A stretch of DNA of 64,000 bases. Origin: Chloroflexi bacterium OLB14. GTDB taxonomy: Bacteria; Chloroflexota; Anaerolineae; Anaerolineales; Villigracilaceae. The translations under genes were made by a program, and so were the position numbers. Shown here piece by piece: positions 1 to 7,334 of the stretch (position 1 is its first letter; every line of letters begins with the position of its first letter). The stretch covers positions 26,677-90,676 of the forward strand of contig LMZR01000049.1 in assembly GCA_001567105.1 (NCBI GenBank). The letters are read 5' to 3'. The notes under the pieces are model-generated. The model saw nothing but the letters and a program-made list of their open reading frames with translations, was not told the DNA's origin and ran no database searches.

Positions 1-662
1 AAAGAAAATTTAATCTTTTGGGGGCAAATGTATACCTAAGCGGTAAATCTTTATCCTCACGAGTGGATGAAGTTCTCGAACAAATCGGTTTGACCGATAA
101 AGCCAAAAATAAAGTGAAAACATTTTCAGGCGGGATGAAGAGACGCGTCAACATTGGGGTGGGCTTGTTACATAAACCCAAACTTTTATTTATGGACGAA
201 CCCACCGTAGGCATTGACCCTCAATCTCGCCGTGCTATTTTGGATACTGTCAAAGATTTGAACAAACAAGGCATGACGGTTTTATACACAACGCATTACA
301 TGGAAGAAGCCGAAGAACTTTCTAATCGAGTCGGCATTATTGATCATGGTGAGTTAATCGCCATCGGCACACAAAAAGAATTGACCAAGCAAGTTGGCGA
401 AACTGAAACGTTGATTTTACACATCAGCGAAAATGAAGACCCATCTGCTTTGATACCATCACTGAAAGAAATCAAAAATGTTTTAGATGCAAATGTAGTC
501 GGTAATGAAATTTCTATCGTCACGCCTTCTGCTAAAGATATTCTTGCCTCAGTTGTGACCAAAGCCAACGAACGCGGAATCAAAATCCATTCGATTGACA
601 TCCGCGAGCCGAATTTGGAAGCAGTGTTCCTTCACTTAACAGGCAGAGCATTAAGAGATTAA
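1..662 (+). CDS. ABC-2 type transporter ATP-binding protein (5' truncated, frame break near 34)
   Basis: This is the C-terminal part of an ABC ATPase that would power the two membrane proteins encoded just downstream. The Walker A region lies before the window. Visible are the signature FSGGMKRRVNIG, Walker B LLFMDEPTVGID and the switch histidine in TTHYMEEAEEL, followed by a C-terminal accessory region of the DUF4162 kind. Bases 1-33 read KENLIFWGQMY in frame 1, which is the expected Q-loop-following segment, but the rest (LSGKSLSSRVDEV) is in frame 3, so one base is missing around position 34. A sequencing error is the simplest explanation. The ATPase-permease-permease order is typical of drug or polymer exporters; the substrate cannot be told. 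Confidence 0.88.
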   Translation, partial: RKFNLLGANVYLSGKSLSSRVDEVLEQIGLTDKAKNKVKTFSGGMKRRVNIGVGLLHKPKLLFMDEPTVGIDPQSRRAILDTVKDLNKQGMTVLYTTHYMEEAEELSNRVGIIDHGELIAIGTQKELTKQVGETETLILHISENEDPSALIPSLKEIKNVLDANVVGNEISIVTPSAKDILASVVTKANERGIKIHSIDIREPNLEAVFLHLTGRALRD

Positions 663-665
663 TTT

Positions 666-715
666 GGAGTCAGCCAGCTTGCTGGCGTATTTGCAGAAGC
701 AAGCTTCTGCGCTCC
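666..715. repeat. Dispersed palindromic repeat, family A (copy 1)
   Basis: A block of about 50 bases bounded by GGAGT and a GCTCC end. It contains two nested inverted repeats: CCAGCTTGCTGG and GCAGAAGCAAGCTTCTGC. The same block recurs at 1992-2041 and 4958-5008. It sits between the ATPase stop and the start of the first permease. Confidence 0.85.
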
Positions 716-732
716 ATATAAAAGAGATAACT

Positions 733-1986
733 ATGTTAAAAACTTTCATCATCGGACTCAAAGATTTAAAACTCGTCTTCCGTGACCGTGCGGCGTTAAT
801 CTTCATGTTGCTAACCCCATTTTTATTAACGCTAGGCATGGGATTAATCACTGGCAGATTTTCAAGTAACGATAACAGCGGAGCATTAAACATTCCCATC
901 GTCATCGTCAATTTAGATAATGATTCAATGGGCAATGCTTTAGTAGATGTATTCAACTCGGAAGGATTGGCTGATTTAGTAGAGCCAACTATCAGTCAAG
1001 ATGCAGAGGCGGCGCGTTTGTTAGTTGATGAAGATAAAATCACAGCCGCTATTATCATCCCTGCTGGATTCACACACAGCATTATTCCCCAAAATGGAAT
1101 CACAAGCGAAAATGTACAAATTGAATTTTATGCAAATCCATCACGCCCCACAAGTTCTGGAATTATAAAAACAATTTTAGATGGCTTTATCGCCCGATTA
1201 GATGAAATGCGTATCGGTGGAGTGGTTTCGGTTACGCAATTAATTTCAAGCGGAAGAATCACACCGCAACAAGCACAACAAGTTGGTGATGAAATGGGTA
1301 AACGTTTTGAAAACAATCAAAATGATTTCAACGAAACAATCATCACATTGAACACTTCAACCAAGCAAACTGAATCAAATGAAGTGGATATGCTTTCCTA
1401 TTTTGCTCCAGGCATGGCTCTGATGTTTTTGATGTACACAGTTAGTTATGGTGGGCGTTCTATCCTCGCAGAAAAATCAGGCGGCACATTACCACGCTTA
1501 CTTATCTCACCAACAAATGCTATGCAAATTTTAGGTGGCAAAGTATTTGGCATTTTCTTAACAGGCATAGCACAACTATTAATTTTAATTGGCGCAACAT
1601 CATTATTATTTCAATTACATTGGGGCAACACCATCGGCGTTATCGTTTTAGTTTGCGCCGCAGTCTTTGGCGCAACAGGTTGGGGCTTATTCATCACCGC
1701 CTTAGCCCGCACACCCGCTCAAGTTGGTAGCATTGGTTCAGCATTGATGTTAATTTTCGGCGTATTAGGTGGCGGATTTATTCAAACAGATAACATGTCT
1801 GCTTTTGTGCAAACGATTAGAAAGATAACTCCCAACGCTTGGGCATTAGATGGATTTACAGAATTGGCTTTTGGAGGAAACATCGCTTCTTTGACTACGC
1901 CTCTGCTTGCTTTATTGACAATGGGCATTATCCTGTTTTTAGTTTCCGCTTTTCTATTCGGACGAAAGAATTTAATGCAAAAATAA
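733..1986 (+). CDS. ABC-2 type transporter permease (first of two)
   Basis: A 417-residue membrane subunit of an ABC-2 exporter. One N-terminal transmembrane helix (about residues 17-40) is followed by a large extracytoplasmic domain of roughly 180 residues, then five to six C-terminal helices. This is the usual layout of ABC2_membrane_3 / YhgE-Pip-like permeases. I chose ATG 733 because the longer reading frame from TTG 664 would translate only the family A repeat, and MLKTFIIGLKDLKLVFRDR is a normal permease N-terminus. It lies 70 bases after the ATPase and 69 before the second permease, so one operon is likely. Confidence 0.9.
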   Translation: MLKTFIIGLKDLKLVFRDRAALIFMLLTPFLLTLGMGLITGRFSSNDNSGALNIPIVIVNLDNDSMGNALVDVFNSEGLADLVEPTISQDAEAARLLVDEDKITAAIIIPAGFTHSIIPQNGITSENVQIEFYANPSRPTSSGIIKTILDGFIARLDEMRIGGVVSVTQLISSGRITPQQAQQVGDEMGKRFENNQNDFNETIITLNTSTKQTESNEVDMLSYFAPGMALMFLMYTVSYGGRSILAEKSGGTLPRLLISPTNAMQILGGKVFGIFLTGIAQLLILIGATSLLFQLHWGNTIGVIVLVCAAVFGATGWGLFITALARTPAQVGSIGSALMLIFGVLGGGFIQTDNMSAFVQTIRKITPNAWALDGFTELAFGGNIASLTTPLLALLTMGIILFLVSAFLFGRKNLMQK

Positions 1987-1991
1987 CTTTT

Positions 1992-2041
1992 GGAGTCAGC
2001 CAGCTCGCTGGCGCATTTGCAGGAGCAAGCTCCTGCACTCC
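1992..2041. repeat. Dispersed palindromic repeat, family A (copy 2)
   Basis: The second copy of the family A block, with GGAGT and ACTCC ends and the inner palindromes CCAGCTCGCTGG and GCAGGAGCAAGCTCCTGC. Like copy 1, it lies directly 5' of a permease start codon, only 15 bases before ATG 2056. The reading frame stays open through it, so a naive gene call starts too early. Confidence 0.85.
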
Positions 2042-2055
2042 AAAATGGAGTGACT

Positions 2056-3249
2056 ATGAAAAAAATATTTGCTATTGCATGGAAAGATGCAATTATAAGA
2101 TTCTCAAGTTTTTCAGAAATATTATTCTTTATCATCCTGCCGATTGTTTTTATATTTCTGTTTGCAGGCGCAGTCCCCACTGGTGATGAAGATAACCGCA
2201 TCCGCTTATTAGTCGTTGACCAAGCCAACACGAGCATTTCGCAAGAGATATTGTCAGAGTTGGAAAAATCAACTTCGGTGCGACCAGATGTAATGTCAAT
2301 TGAAGAAGCGCAAGAGCAATTTGATTCAAATCGTGTAGCGGCGATGTTAATCATCCCTGCTGGTTTTGATATCGAATCCATTCAATCTGGAAATGCTCAA
2401 TTAGATTTTCATCAACAACCAAGTGATATTGATGCAAATGTAGCGCAACGTGCTGTTGAAACTGCGTTAAGAAAAGTAAGCAGTGTGTTCAATGCCGCGC
2501 AGATGGCGTTAGAAGAAGCCAAAGCACGCGGAACATTTGAGTCGTTGGAAGATGAGCAAGCCTATTTCAATGCCGCGTTAGAAACTGCAAAAACTTTACA
2601 AGCCGATTCGCCTGAACGAATCAAAACCGTGCAAGGCAACACGCCCGATGATTTTGATTATGATCCGCAAGCCAATGTTTCAGCGGGACAATTAATTACG
2701 TGGGTGTTTATTCCGTTGTTTGGTATTTCGGCTTTGTTCGCTTATGAAAGACAGCAAGGCACATTGAGACGAATATTAACTACACCCACTAGCAAAGCCA
2801 CATTTTTATTTGGCACAATTTCTGGTCAGGTATTGATGGCGTTGATTCAAATGACCTTGATTGTTCTATTTGCATTTCTTGCATTCAAATTAAATTGGGG
2901 AAATCCCATTGGGCTTTATATCGTCCTCTCTTGTTCATGTCTCGCCGCCGCTGCCATTGGAACTGCAATGGGGACATTTATTAAATCAGAAGGTCAAGCC
3001 GTTGGATTAAGTATTATGGCTGGCATGTTAATGGGTATGTTAGGTGGATGTTGGTTTCCGATAGAATTATTTCCACCTTTTATGCAAAGTTTTGCAAAAA
3101 TATTCCCCACCACTTGGGCAATGCAAGGCTTACTAGATTTATTACTGCGCGGCGCAGGCGTTGTTGATATTCTCCCCGAAGCAGGCATGTTGATTGGATT
3201 CGCTGTAATATTCTTTGGAATTGGTGTGATGAAGTTTAGGTATGAGTAA
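2056..3249 (+). CDS. ABC-2 type transporter permease (second of two)
   Basis: A 397-residue paralogue of the preceding permease and the likely second half of a heterodimeric exporter channel. The N-terminal helix IILPIVFIFLFAGAV is followed by an extracytoplasmic domain with a Glu/Ala-rich, probably helical stretch (about residues 145-195), then a C-terminal bundle of transmembrane helices. The start is ATG 2056, with GGAG at 2047-2050 as ribosome-binding site. A frame from 1990 is open but translates repeat DNA. The gene ends just before a strong bidirectional hairpin, which closes the exporter operon. Confidence 0.9.
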   Translation: MKKIFAIAWKDAIIRFSSFSEILFFIILPIVFIFLFAGAVPTGDEDNRIRLLVVDQANTSISQEILSELEKSTSVRPDVMSIEEAQEQFDSNRVAAMLIIPAGFDIESIQSGNAQLDFHQQPSDIDANVAQRAVETALRKVSSVFNAAQMALEEAKARGTFESLEDEQAYFNAALETAKTLQADSPERIKTVQGNTPDDFDYDPQANVSAGQLITWVFIPLFGISALFAYERQQGTLRRILTTPTSKATFLFGTISGQVLMALIQMTLIVLFAFLAFKLNWGNPIGLYIVLSCSCLAAAAIGTAMGTFIKSEGQAVGLSIMAGMLMGMLGGCWFPIELFPPFMQSFAKIFPTTWAMQGLLDLLLRGAGVVDILPEAGMLIGFAVIFFGIGVMKFRYE

Positions 3250-3255
3250 AAAACT

Positions 3256-3288
3256 AAGTGACAGTCACCTTGAAGGTGACTGTCACTT
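3256..3288. terminator. Bidirectional hairpin between convergent genes
   Basis: A perfect 16-bp inverted repeat, AAGTGACAGTCACCTT, with a one-base centre and its reverse complement. It is flanked by a T run to the right and an A run to the left. It lies between the ends of the permease (3249) and the minus-strand ABC-F gene (3312), so it can end both transcripts. Confidence 0.8.
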
Positions 3289-3311
3289 TTGACAACACAT
3301 CGCGCTCGGGG

Positions 3312-4946
3312 CTACTCTCTGCCTTTCTTCTCCAAATAATCACTATAACCGCCTTGATATTCTACTAATTGATTATTTTCAATCACCAACAATCTTTGTA
3401 CAGTTCTATCAAGAAAATATCTGTCATGTGAAATGACGAGGACAGTGCCAACAAAATCTTCTAAGGCTTGTTCTAGCACTTCGGCAGAGGCGATATCTAA
3501 GTTATTGGTGGGTTCATCGAGCAGAAGAAAATTCGCACCAGATAAAACTAACAGAGCAAGTTGTAATCTACTTCTTTCACCGCCAGATAAATCACCAATT
3601 TTTTGAGTCACTTGTTTATAAGTAAACAAATAATACAAAAGAAACGCTGTTGCTTTACTTTCGCTCATCTCACCTGCATAGCGGACAGCATCTACAACCG
3701 TTTGATTAAAGTCTAAGGTCTCATGTTCTTGTGAATAATGCCCAATCGAAATGCTTGGTCCGATTTTGATTTCGCCAGCATCGGGGGTTTCTTTGTCAAG
3801 AATCATTCTCAACAAAACTGATTTACCTGCTCCATTAGCACCGATTAAACCAACACGTTCTCCATGCCATACAGTTTGATTAAGATTTGAAAAAACTTTT
3901 TTACTGCCAAATGATTTGGAAATATTTTCTAACTCCAAAACTTTGTTTGAGCCACGCCAACCGCTAAGTTGTAATCCCATTCGCTTTCGTTCAGTAATCG
4001 GTTTATCAATCTTTTCCATTTTATCCAAACGCTTTTGCATAGACTTTGATTTTCTGGATAAATCTTCGTTATCATACACCTTGCCCCAAATTGCTAAACG
4101 TTTGATAGCGGCTTCTAATCTCTCAATTTGTTTTTGTTGGGCATCAAATAATTCTTCTTGACGTGCCAAACGAATTTCTTTATCAGAAATAAAAGAAGTG
4201 TAATCACCTTCAAACATAGTTAATTTTCCATCTTCAAGTTCAGCGATGTGAGTCACAACGGCATCGAGCAAATATCTATCATGTGAAATGATGACGACTG
4301 TGCCTTCATATTCTTGGATTAACTTTTCGAGAAATAATTTTCCTGCTAAATCAAGATGATTATCAGGTTCATCTAATAACAAAACATCAGGCTTGACTAA
4401 AAGCAAACGTGCCAAGCCTACAAGTTTTTTCTGTCCGCCACTTAACATAGAGAGAGGTTTGGTCAATTCACTTTCAGCCAGTCCTAGCCCGAGCAAAAGA
4501 TATTTAACTCTTTCGGGGTATGAGTCACCACCAAGAGAGTTATATTCTTCAAGCAGTTGATGTTGCAATTCAAGTGCATGTTGTAATTTCTTTTCGTTGT
4601 TATAAACTTCAGAGTCACCTAAACTTTTTTCTACATTTTCTAATTGCGTGCGAACTTGTGTCACGCGTGGATTCCCTGCTAAGGCGGCATCAAAAGCCGT
4701 CAGCGAAAGATCAAGCTCAGGGTGCTGAGACAAGTATCCCGTCGTGATGAGGCGGGCGCGGGTGATGACTCCGCCGAGTTCGGGAGAATGTTCACCTTCA
4801 ATCAATTTGAATAGTGAAGATTTTCCCGCGCCGTTTGCTCCAATCAAACCAATGCGTTGGTTGCGTTTGATTTCCCAATTTAAATTTTCAAAAATTCTTT
4901 TTGCTCCAAGAACGAGCGTGATGTTTGCGAGTTGAATTTGAATCAT
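3312..4946 (-). CDS. ABC-F family ATPase (ribosome-associated)
   Basis: A 544-residue soluble protein with two ABC domains and no membrane segment, the hallmark of ABC-F translation factors and antibiotic-resistance ribosome-protection proteins. Domain 1 has GANGAGKSSL (about residue 36), LSGGQKK and LLLDEPDNHLD. Domain 2 has GANGAGKSVLL, LSGGERSRLQ and LLLDEPTNNLD. A charged inter-domain linker of about 80 residues lies between them and would reach the ribosomal P-site region. Whether it is a housekeeping Uup/EttA-like factor or a resistance protein cannot be decided by eye. Its 5' region carries an apparent leader ORF and terminator (5017-5157), an arrangement known for regulated resistance ABC-F genes. 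Confidence 0.93.
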   Translation of the reverse strand: MIQIQLANITLVLGAKRIFENLNWEIKRNQRIGLIGANGAGKSSLFKLIEGEHSPELGGVITRARLITTGYLSQHPELDLSLTAFDAALAGNPRVTQVRTQLENVEKSLGDSEVYNNEKKLQHALELQHQLLEEYNSLGGDSYPERVKYLLLGLGLAESELTKPLSMLSGGQKKLVGLARLLLVKPDVLLLDEPDNHLDLAGKLFLEKLIQEYEGTVVIISHDRYLLDAVVTHIAELEDGKLTMFEGDYTSFISDKEIRLARQEELFDAQQKQIERLEAAIKRLAIWGKVYDNEDLSRKSKSMQKRLDKMEKIDKPITERKRMGLQLSGWRGSNKVLELENISKSFGSKKVFSNLNQTVWHGERVGLIGANGAGKSVLLRMILDKETPDAGEIKIGPSISIGHYSQEHETLDFNQTVVDAVRYAGEMSESKATAFLLYYLFTYKQVTQKIGDLSGGERSRLQLALLVLSGANFLLLDEPTNNLDIASAEVLEQALEDFVGTVLVISHDRYFLDRTVQRLLVIENNQLVEYQGGYSDYLEKKGRE

Positions 4947-4957
4947 GTTTACCTTTT

Positions 4958-5008
4958 GGACTTAGCCAGTTTGCTGGTGTGTTGTGCAGGAGCAAGCTCC
5001 TGCACTCC
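4958..5008. repeat. Dispersed palindromic repeat, family A (copy 3)
   Basis: The third copy, slightly diverged (GGACTTAGCCAG start), ending GCAGGAGCAAGCTCCTGCACTCC-like. It lies 12 bases upstream of the ABC-F start codon when read on the minus strand, again directly 5' of a gene of the ABC superfamily. Confidence 0.8.
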
Positions 5009-5016
5009 ATAGTTAA

Positions 5017-5044
5017 ATAAAAAACCGCAGGCGCACCTGCGGTT
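5017..5044 (-). terminator. Intrinsic terminator in the ABC-F leader
   Basis: The stem AACCGCAGG / CCTGCGGTT with a four-base loop is followed on the minus strand by a run of seven T. It lies 17 bases after the stop of the 31-codon leader ORF and about 70 bases before the ABC-F start. It would therefore stop ABC-F transcription unless bypassed. Confidence 0.8.
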
Positions 5045-5061
5045 GATGAAAGCGAAAACTT

Positions 5062-5157
5062 TCAGTGAACAGGCGCAATACGACAAGGAAAATTGAAAAT
5101 GAAGCCACGAACACCGATGACTAATGCAAATGTGCCTGCGAGAAATTTATAAATCAT
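5062..5157 (-). CDS. Putative 31-residue leader peptide of the ABC-F gene
   Basis: A short ORF starting ATG 5157 that encodes MIYKFLAGTFALVIGVRGFI and then eleven more residues ending APVH. It begins 7 bases after a perfect TATAAT (5170-5165), so the mRNA would be nearly leaderless. It ends shortly before an intrinsic terminator that precedes the ABC-F gene. Leader peptide followed by terminator is the architecture of ribosome-mediated attenuation upstream of ABC-F resistance genes in Firmicutes. The alternative is a small hydrophobic protein of its own with its own terminator. No homologue is known to me. Confidence 0.45.
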   Translation of the reverse strand: MIYKFLAGTFALVIGVRGFIFNFPCRIAPVH

Positions 5158-5164
5158 GTTTGCG

Positions 5165-5170
5165 ATTATA
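5165..5170 (-). promoter_or_regulatory. -10 element of the ABC-F leader promoter
   Basis: A perfect TATAAT on the minus strand, 7 bases before ATG 5157. No convincing -35 is seen at the usual spacing; the upstream DNA belongs to a degenerate GCGGATTAG-type repeat. Confidence 0.5.
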
Positions 5171-5242
5171 CACGAATCCGCTAATCTGCACTAATCTTCG
5201 CTAATTAGGGAGTGGCGAAAAGGGAGAGTAAAAAAACAATCA

Positions 5243-5311
5243 CCACAGAGAACACAGGGTCCACAGAGATTTTTTATAAGGTTTTCTCTGTGATTTTCGT
5301 GGTCTCTGTGG
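5243..5311. repeat. Imperfect palindrome, CCACAGAG...CTCTGTGG family
   Basis: Arms CCACAGAGAACAC and GGTCTCTGTGG enclose a second CCACAGAGA / TCTCTGTG pair. A related element lies at 47237-47285. Both are in intergenic DNA. Confidence 0.7.
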
Positions 5312-5407
5312 TTAAGTCTTTTAGATTACCTTCTTTATTAGCCACTCTCGTTAATTATTTTTTGGGGATTAGTGGATAAAAAAAATATACTGTGAGAAAA
5401 TAAAGAT

Positions 5408-6223
5408 ATGTCAATTCCATTGAACACACTCAGCCAATCTTCTTTGCAGGATTATTATGATTGTCCGCGCAGATTTGAGTTGCGTTATTTACAACAACTA
5501 TCTTATCCTGCTATTGAAACAGAACCCGCACTTGATAATGAAACACATCAAAAAGAAGGGGAATTTTTTCATCGCTTGGCACAACAATATTTTGTTGGGA
5601 TTCCAAATGAACAAATTGCGAAATTAGCCAATACAGATAATTTACAGAGGTGGTGGGAGAATTTTAATTCAGACCTCCGAGGTCTTAAAGACCTCGGAGG
5701 TCTGCGTGCAGAAGTTACTTTATCTGCGCCGTTAGGTTCGTATCGCCTGGTTGCGAAATATGATTTGATTGCGATGAATAACGATAAGTTTTTTATTTAT
5801 GATTGGAAGACATATCGCAAACGACCAAAAACAGAATGGTTGGCGATTCGTTGGCAAACAAGAGTGTATCGAGCGTTGTTGGTGCAAGCAGGCGCACATT
5901 TGAATAATGGAAAACAAATTCAGCCCGAACAAATTGAAATGATTTATTGGTTTGCAAATTATCCGAATGAGCCTGCAAAATTTTCTTATGATACAAGTCA
6001 ATTCAAACGAGATTGGGATGCGTTAAATAAAATAGCAGATGAAATTAAATCTGCTACGTCATTCCCCAAAACGGATGATACGAATAAATGTTTATATTGT
6101 CCGTATCGTTCTTATTGCAATCGTGGCGTTAAAGCAGGTGATGCTTTGGATGCCGAATTAGAAACTGAAGCCGAAGAATTATTTGATATTAATTTTGAAC
6201 AAATTGGGGAAATAGAGTTTTAA
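5408..6223 (+). CDS. PD-(D/E)XK nuclease family protein (RecB/Cas4-like, Fe-S cysteines)
   Basis: A 271-residue nuclease-fold protein. Visible are the N-terminal DYYDCPRRFELRY motif, an EFFHRLAQQ helix, the catalytic core DLIAMNNDKFFIYDWKTYRK (Asp, then D-W-K), and a C-terminal CLYCPYRSYC cluster. One early and three late cysteines form the 4Fe-4S pattern of AddB/Cas4-type nucleases. Such proteins act in DNA repair; no cas genes are nearby, so a CRISPR role is unlikely. Residues about 88-98 (DLRGLKDLGGLR) are encoded by a perfect 33-bp palindrome, a repeat inserted in frame. The gene heads a possible operon with the lipoproteins that follow 56 bases later. Confidence 0.85.
   Translation: MSIPLNTLSQSSLQDYYDCPRRFELRYLQQLSYPAIETEPALDNETHQKEGEFFHRLAQQYFVGIPNEQIAKLANTDNLQRWWENFNSDLRGLKDLGGLRAEVTLSAPLGSYRLVAKYDLIAMNNDKFFIYDWKTYRKRPKTEWLAIRWQTRVYRALLVQAGAHLNNGKQIQPEQIEMIYWFANYPNEPAKFSYDTSQFKRDWDALNKIADEIKSATSFPKTDDTNKCLYCPYRSYCNRGVKAGDALDAELETEAEELFDINFEQIGEIEF
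5671..5703. repeat. Palindromic repeat, family B, inside a coding region
   Basis: AGACCTCCGAGGTCTT, one base, then its exact reverse complement. The same palindrome type occurs at 33524-33562 (intergenic) and, more diverged, at 57565-57597. Here it is 33 bp, an exact multiple of three, and is read through in frame. Confidence 0.9.
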
Positions 6224-6279
6224 TATACAGTCCTTTTGTCTTATTTCAAACAGGCTAGTTATTAGATAGAATTACATTT

Positions 6280-7320
6280 GTGCACTTCAAGAATTTGATT
6301 ATTACGATACTAATATTGTGTATTGGTTGTAGCTCTGTAGAAATGACTTCAGCTTCTACAAATACGCCAAGTTTTGTGACTGCCACATTACCACCTACAG
6401 TTGCCCCACTGCCTACATCAACTTTACTGCCACCAAGCCCAGTGCCTACAAATATTCCAATACAAGGCACAACTACAACACAAGTGAATGTGCGCGTACA
6501 AACGAATACCGCCAGCGAATCGTTGAGTATTATCCCTGCATTTTCACAAGTCCAGATTATTGGCAAGGAATCTACAGGGAATTGGTTGCAAGTGATACAT
6601 GAAAATAAAGTCGGTTGGGTGCGAGCGGAGTTTGTGCAAGTGGAATTGTCAGATAAGATTGCGGTTGTTGAAATTGAATCAGGTAGAGGGTCAGGGAGAA
6701 GCGGGGTTGTCATCAGCGGAATTAATGTACGCAATGGCGCAGGGACTGAGTATGAATCGATTGGGGTGTTAACTCAAAAAGATGTTGTGCTAATTACGGG
6801 CAAAGATGCGAGTGGCGCATGGATGCAGATTCGTTTTTTGAATGAAGTGGGTTGGGTTGCTACTGAGTTTTTGCAAATTGAAAATGTGGTGGAAATTCCA
6901 GTGGTTAATGCGTTACCAACTCAAAGTGTGGTTGTGAGCGAAACGCCACTTGCTTTAGCCCCAATTGCGGTGTTAGATAATGATTCAATGATGATGCCTT
7001 TTTTTATAGTTGATTTTGCCAAAGCGGAAAACTTTCAAATTACAGGTACTGTATCTTCTTTGCCTGGTGATTTTGAAGATTGGCTGGGCATGGCAAGTTA
7101 TGCGCCTGAGATATTAATAGAGAGTACTTGCTCTAATACAATTTTGCAAATGGAAATTTGGGAAGCGGGTGTAGTGAGGGAACAATTTTTATCCCCTTGT
7201 GGGGGTCAAGTTGTTTTGAAGTTTTCGGAAAATCAAAGTTATACTGTAAGAATATTTCAGCCTGCTGAAATAAAAGAAATGTTTACAAGCTATACTTTAA
7301 GTATCAGAGTTGTTGATTAG
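6280..7320 (+). CDS. Lipoprotein with two bacterial SH3 domains
   Basis: A 346-residue exported lipoprotein. The signal peptide ends in the lipobox CIGC (Cys 16) and is followed by a Pro/Thr-rich linker to about residue 65. Two SH3b domains follow, each with the typical NVR...GNWLQV / GAWMQI...VGWV pattern (about residues 68-125 and 148-205). The last 110 residues form an unassigned beta-rich domain. SH3b domains usually bind cell-wall peptides or polysaccharides. The start is GTG 6280. The next gene begins 14 bases downstream, so the two are probably co-transcribed and act together at the cell envelope. Confidence 0.85.
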   Translation: MHFKNLIITILILCIGCSSVEMTSASTNTPSFVTATLPPTVAPLPTSTLLPPSPVPTNIPIQGTTTTQVNVRVQTNTASESLSIIPAFSQVQIIGKESTGNWLQVIHENKVGWVRAEFVQVELSDKIAVVEIESGRGSGRSGVVISGINVRNGAGTEYESIGVLTQKDVVLITGKDASGAWMQIRFLNEVGWVATEFLQIENVVEIPVVNALPTQSVVVSETPLALAPIAVLDNDSMMMPFFIVDFAKAENFQITGTVSSLPGDFEDWLGMASYAPEILIESTCSNTILQMEIWEAGVVREQFLSPCGGQVVLKFSENQSYTVRIFQPAEIKEMFTSYTLSIRVVD

Positions 7321-7334
7321 TAACTGGAGACAAA

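Larger units (their letters stand above)
4947..5407. other. Intergenic region: ABC-F leader plus two repeat families
   Basis: Reading leftwards on the minus strand it holds a TATAAT box (5165-5170), a 31-codon ORF (5062-5157), a small GAAAG/CTTTC hairpin overlapping the ORF end (5047-5062), an intrinsic terminator (5017-5044) and a family A repeat (4958-5008). To the right are degenerate CGCTAATCT-type repeats (about 5174-5210) and a large imperfect palindrome (5243-5311). No further gene is seen. Confidence 0.7.

Noticed and set aside
664..732. N-terminal extension of the first permease (MESASLLAYLQKQ)
   Set aside because: It translates only a dispersed repeat, and the same false extension appears before the second permease; good start codons lie downstream.
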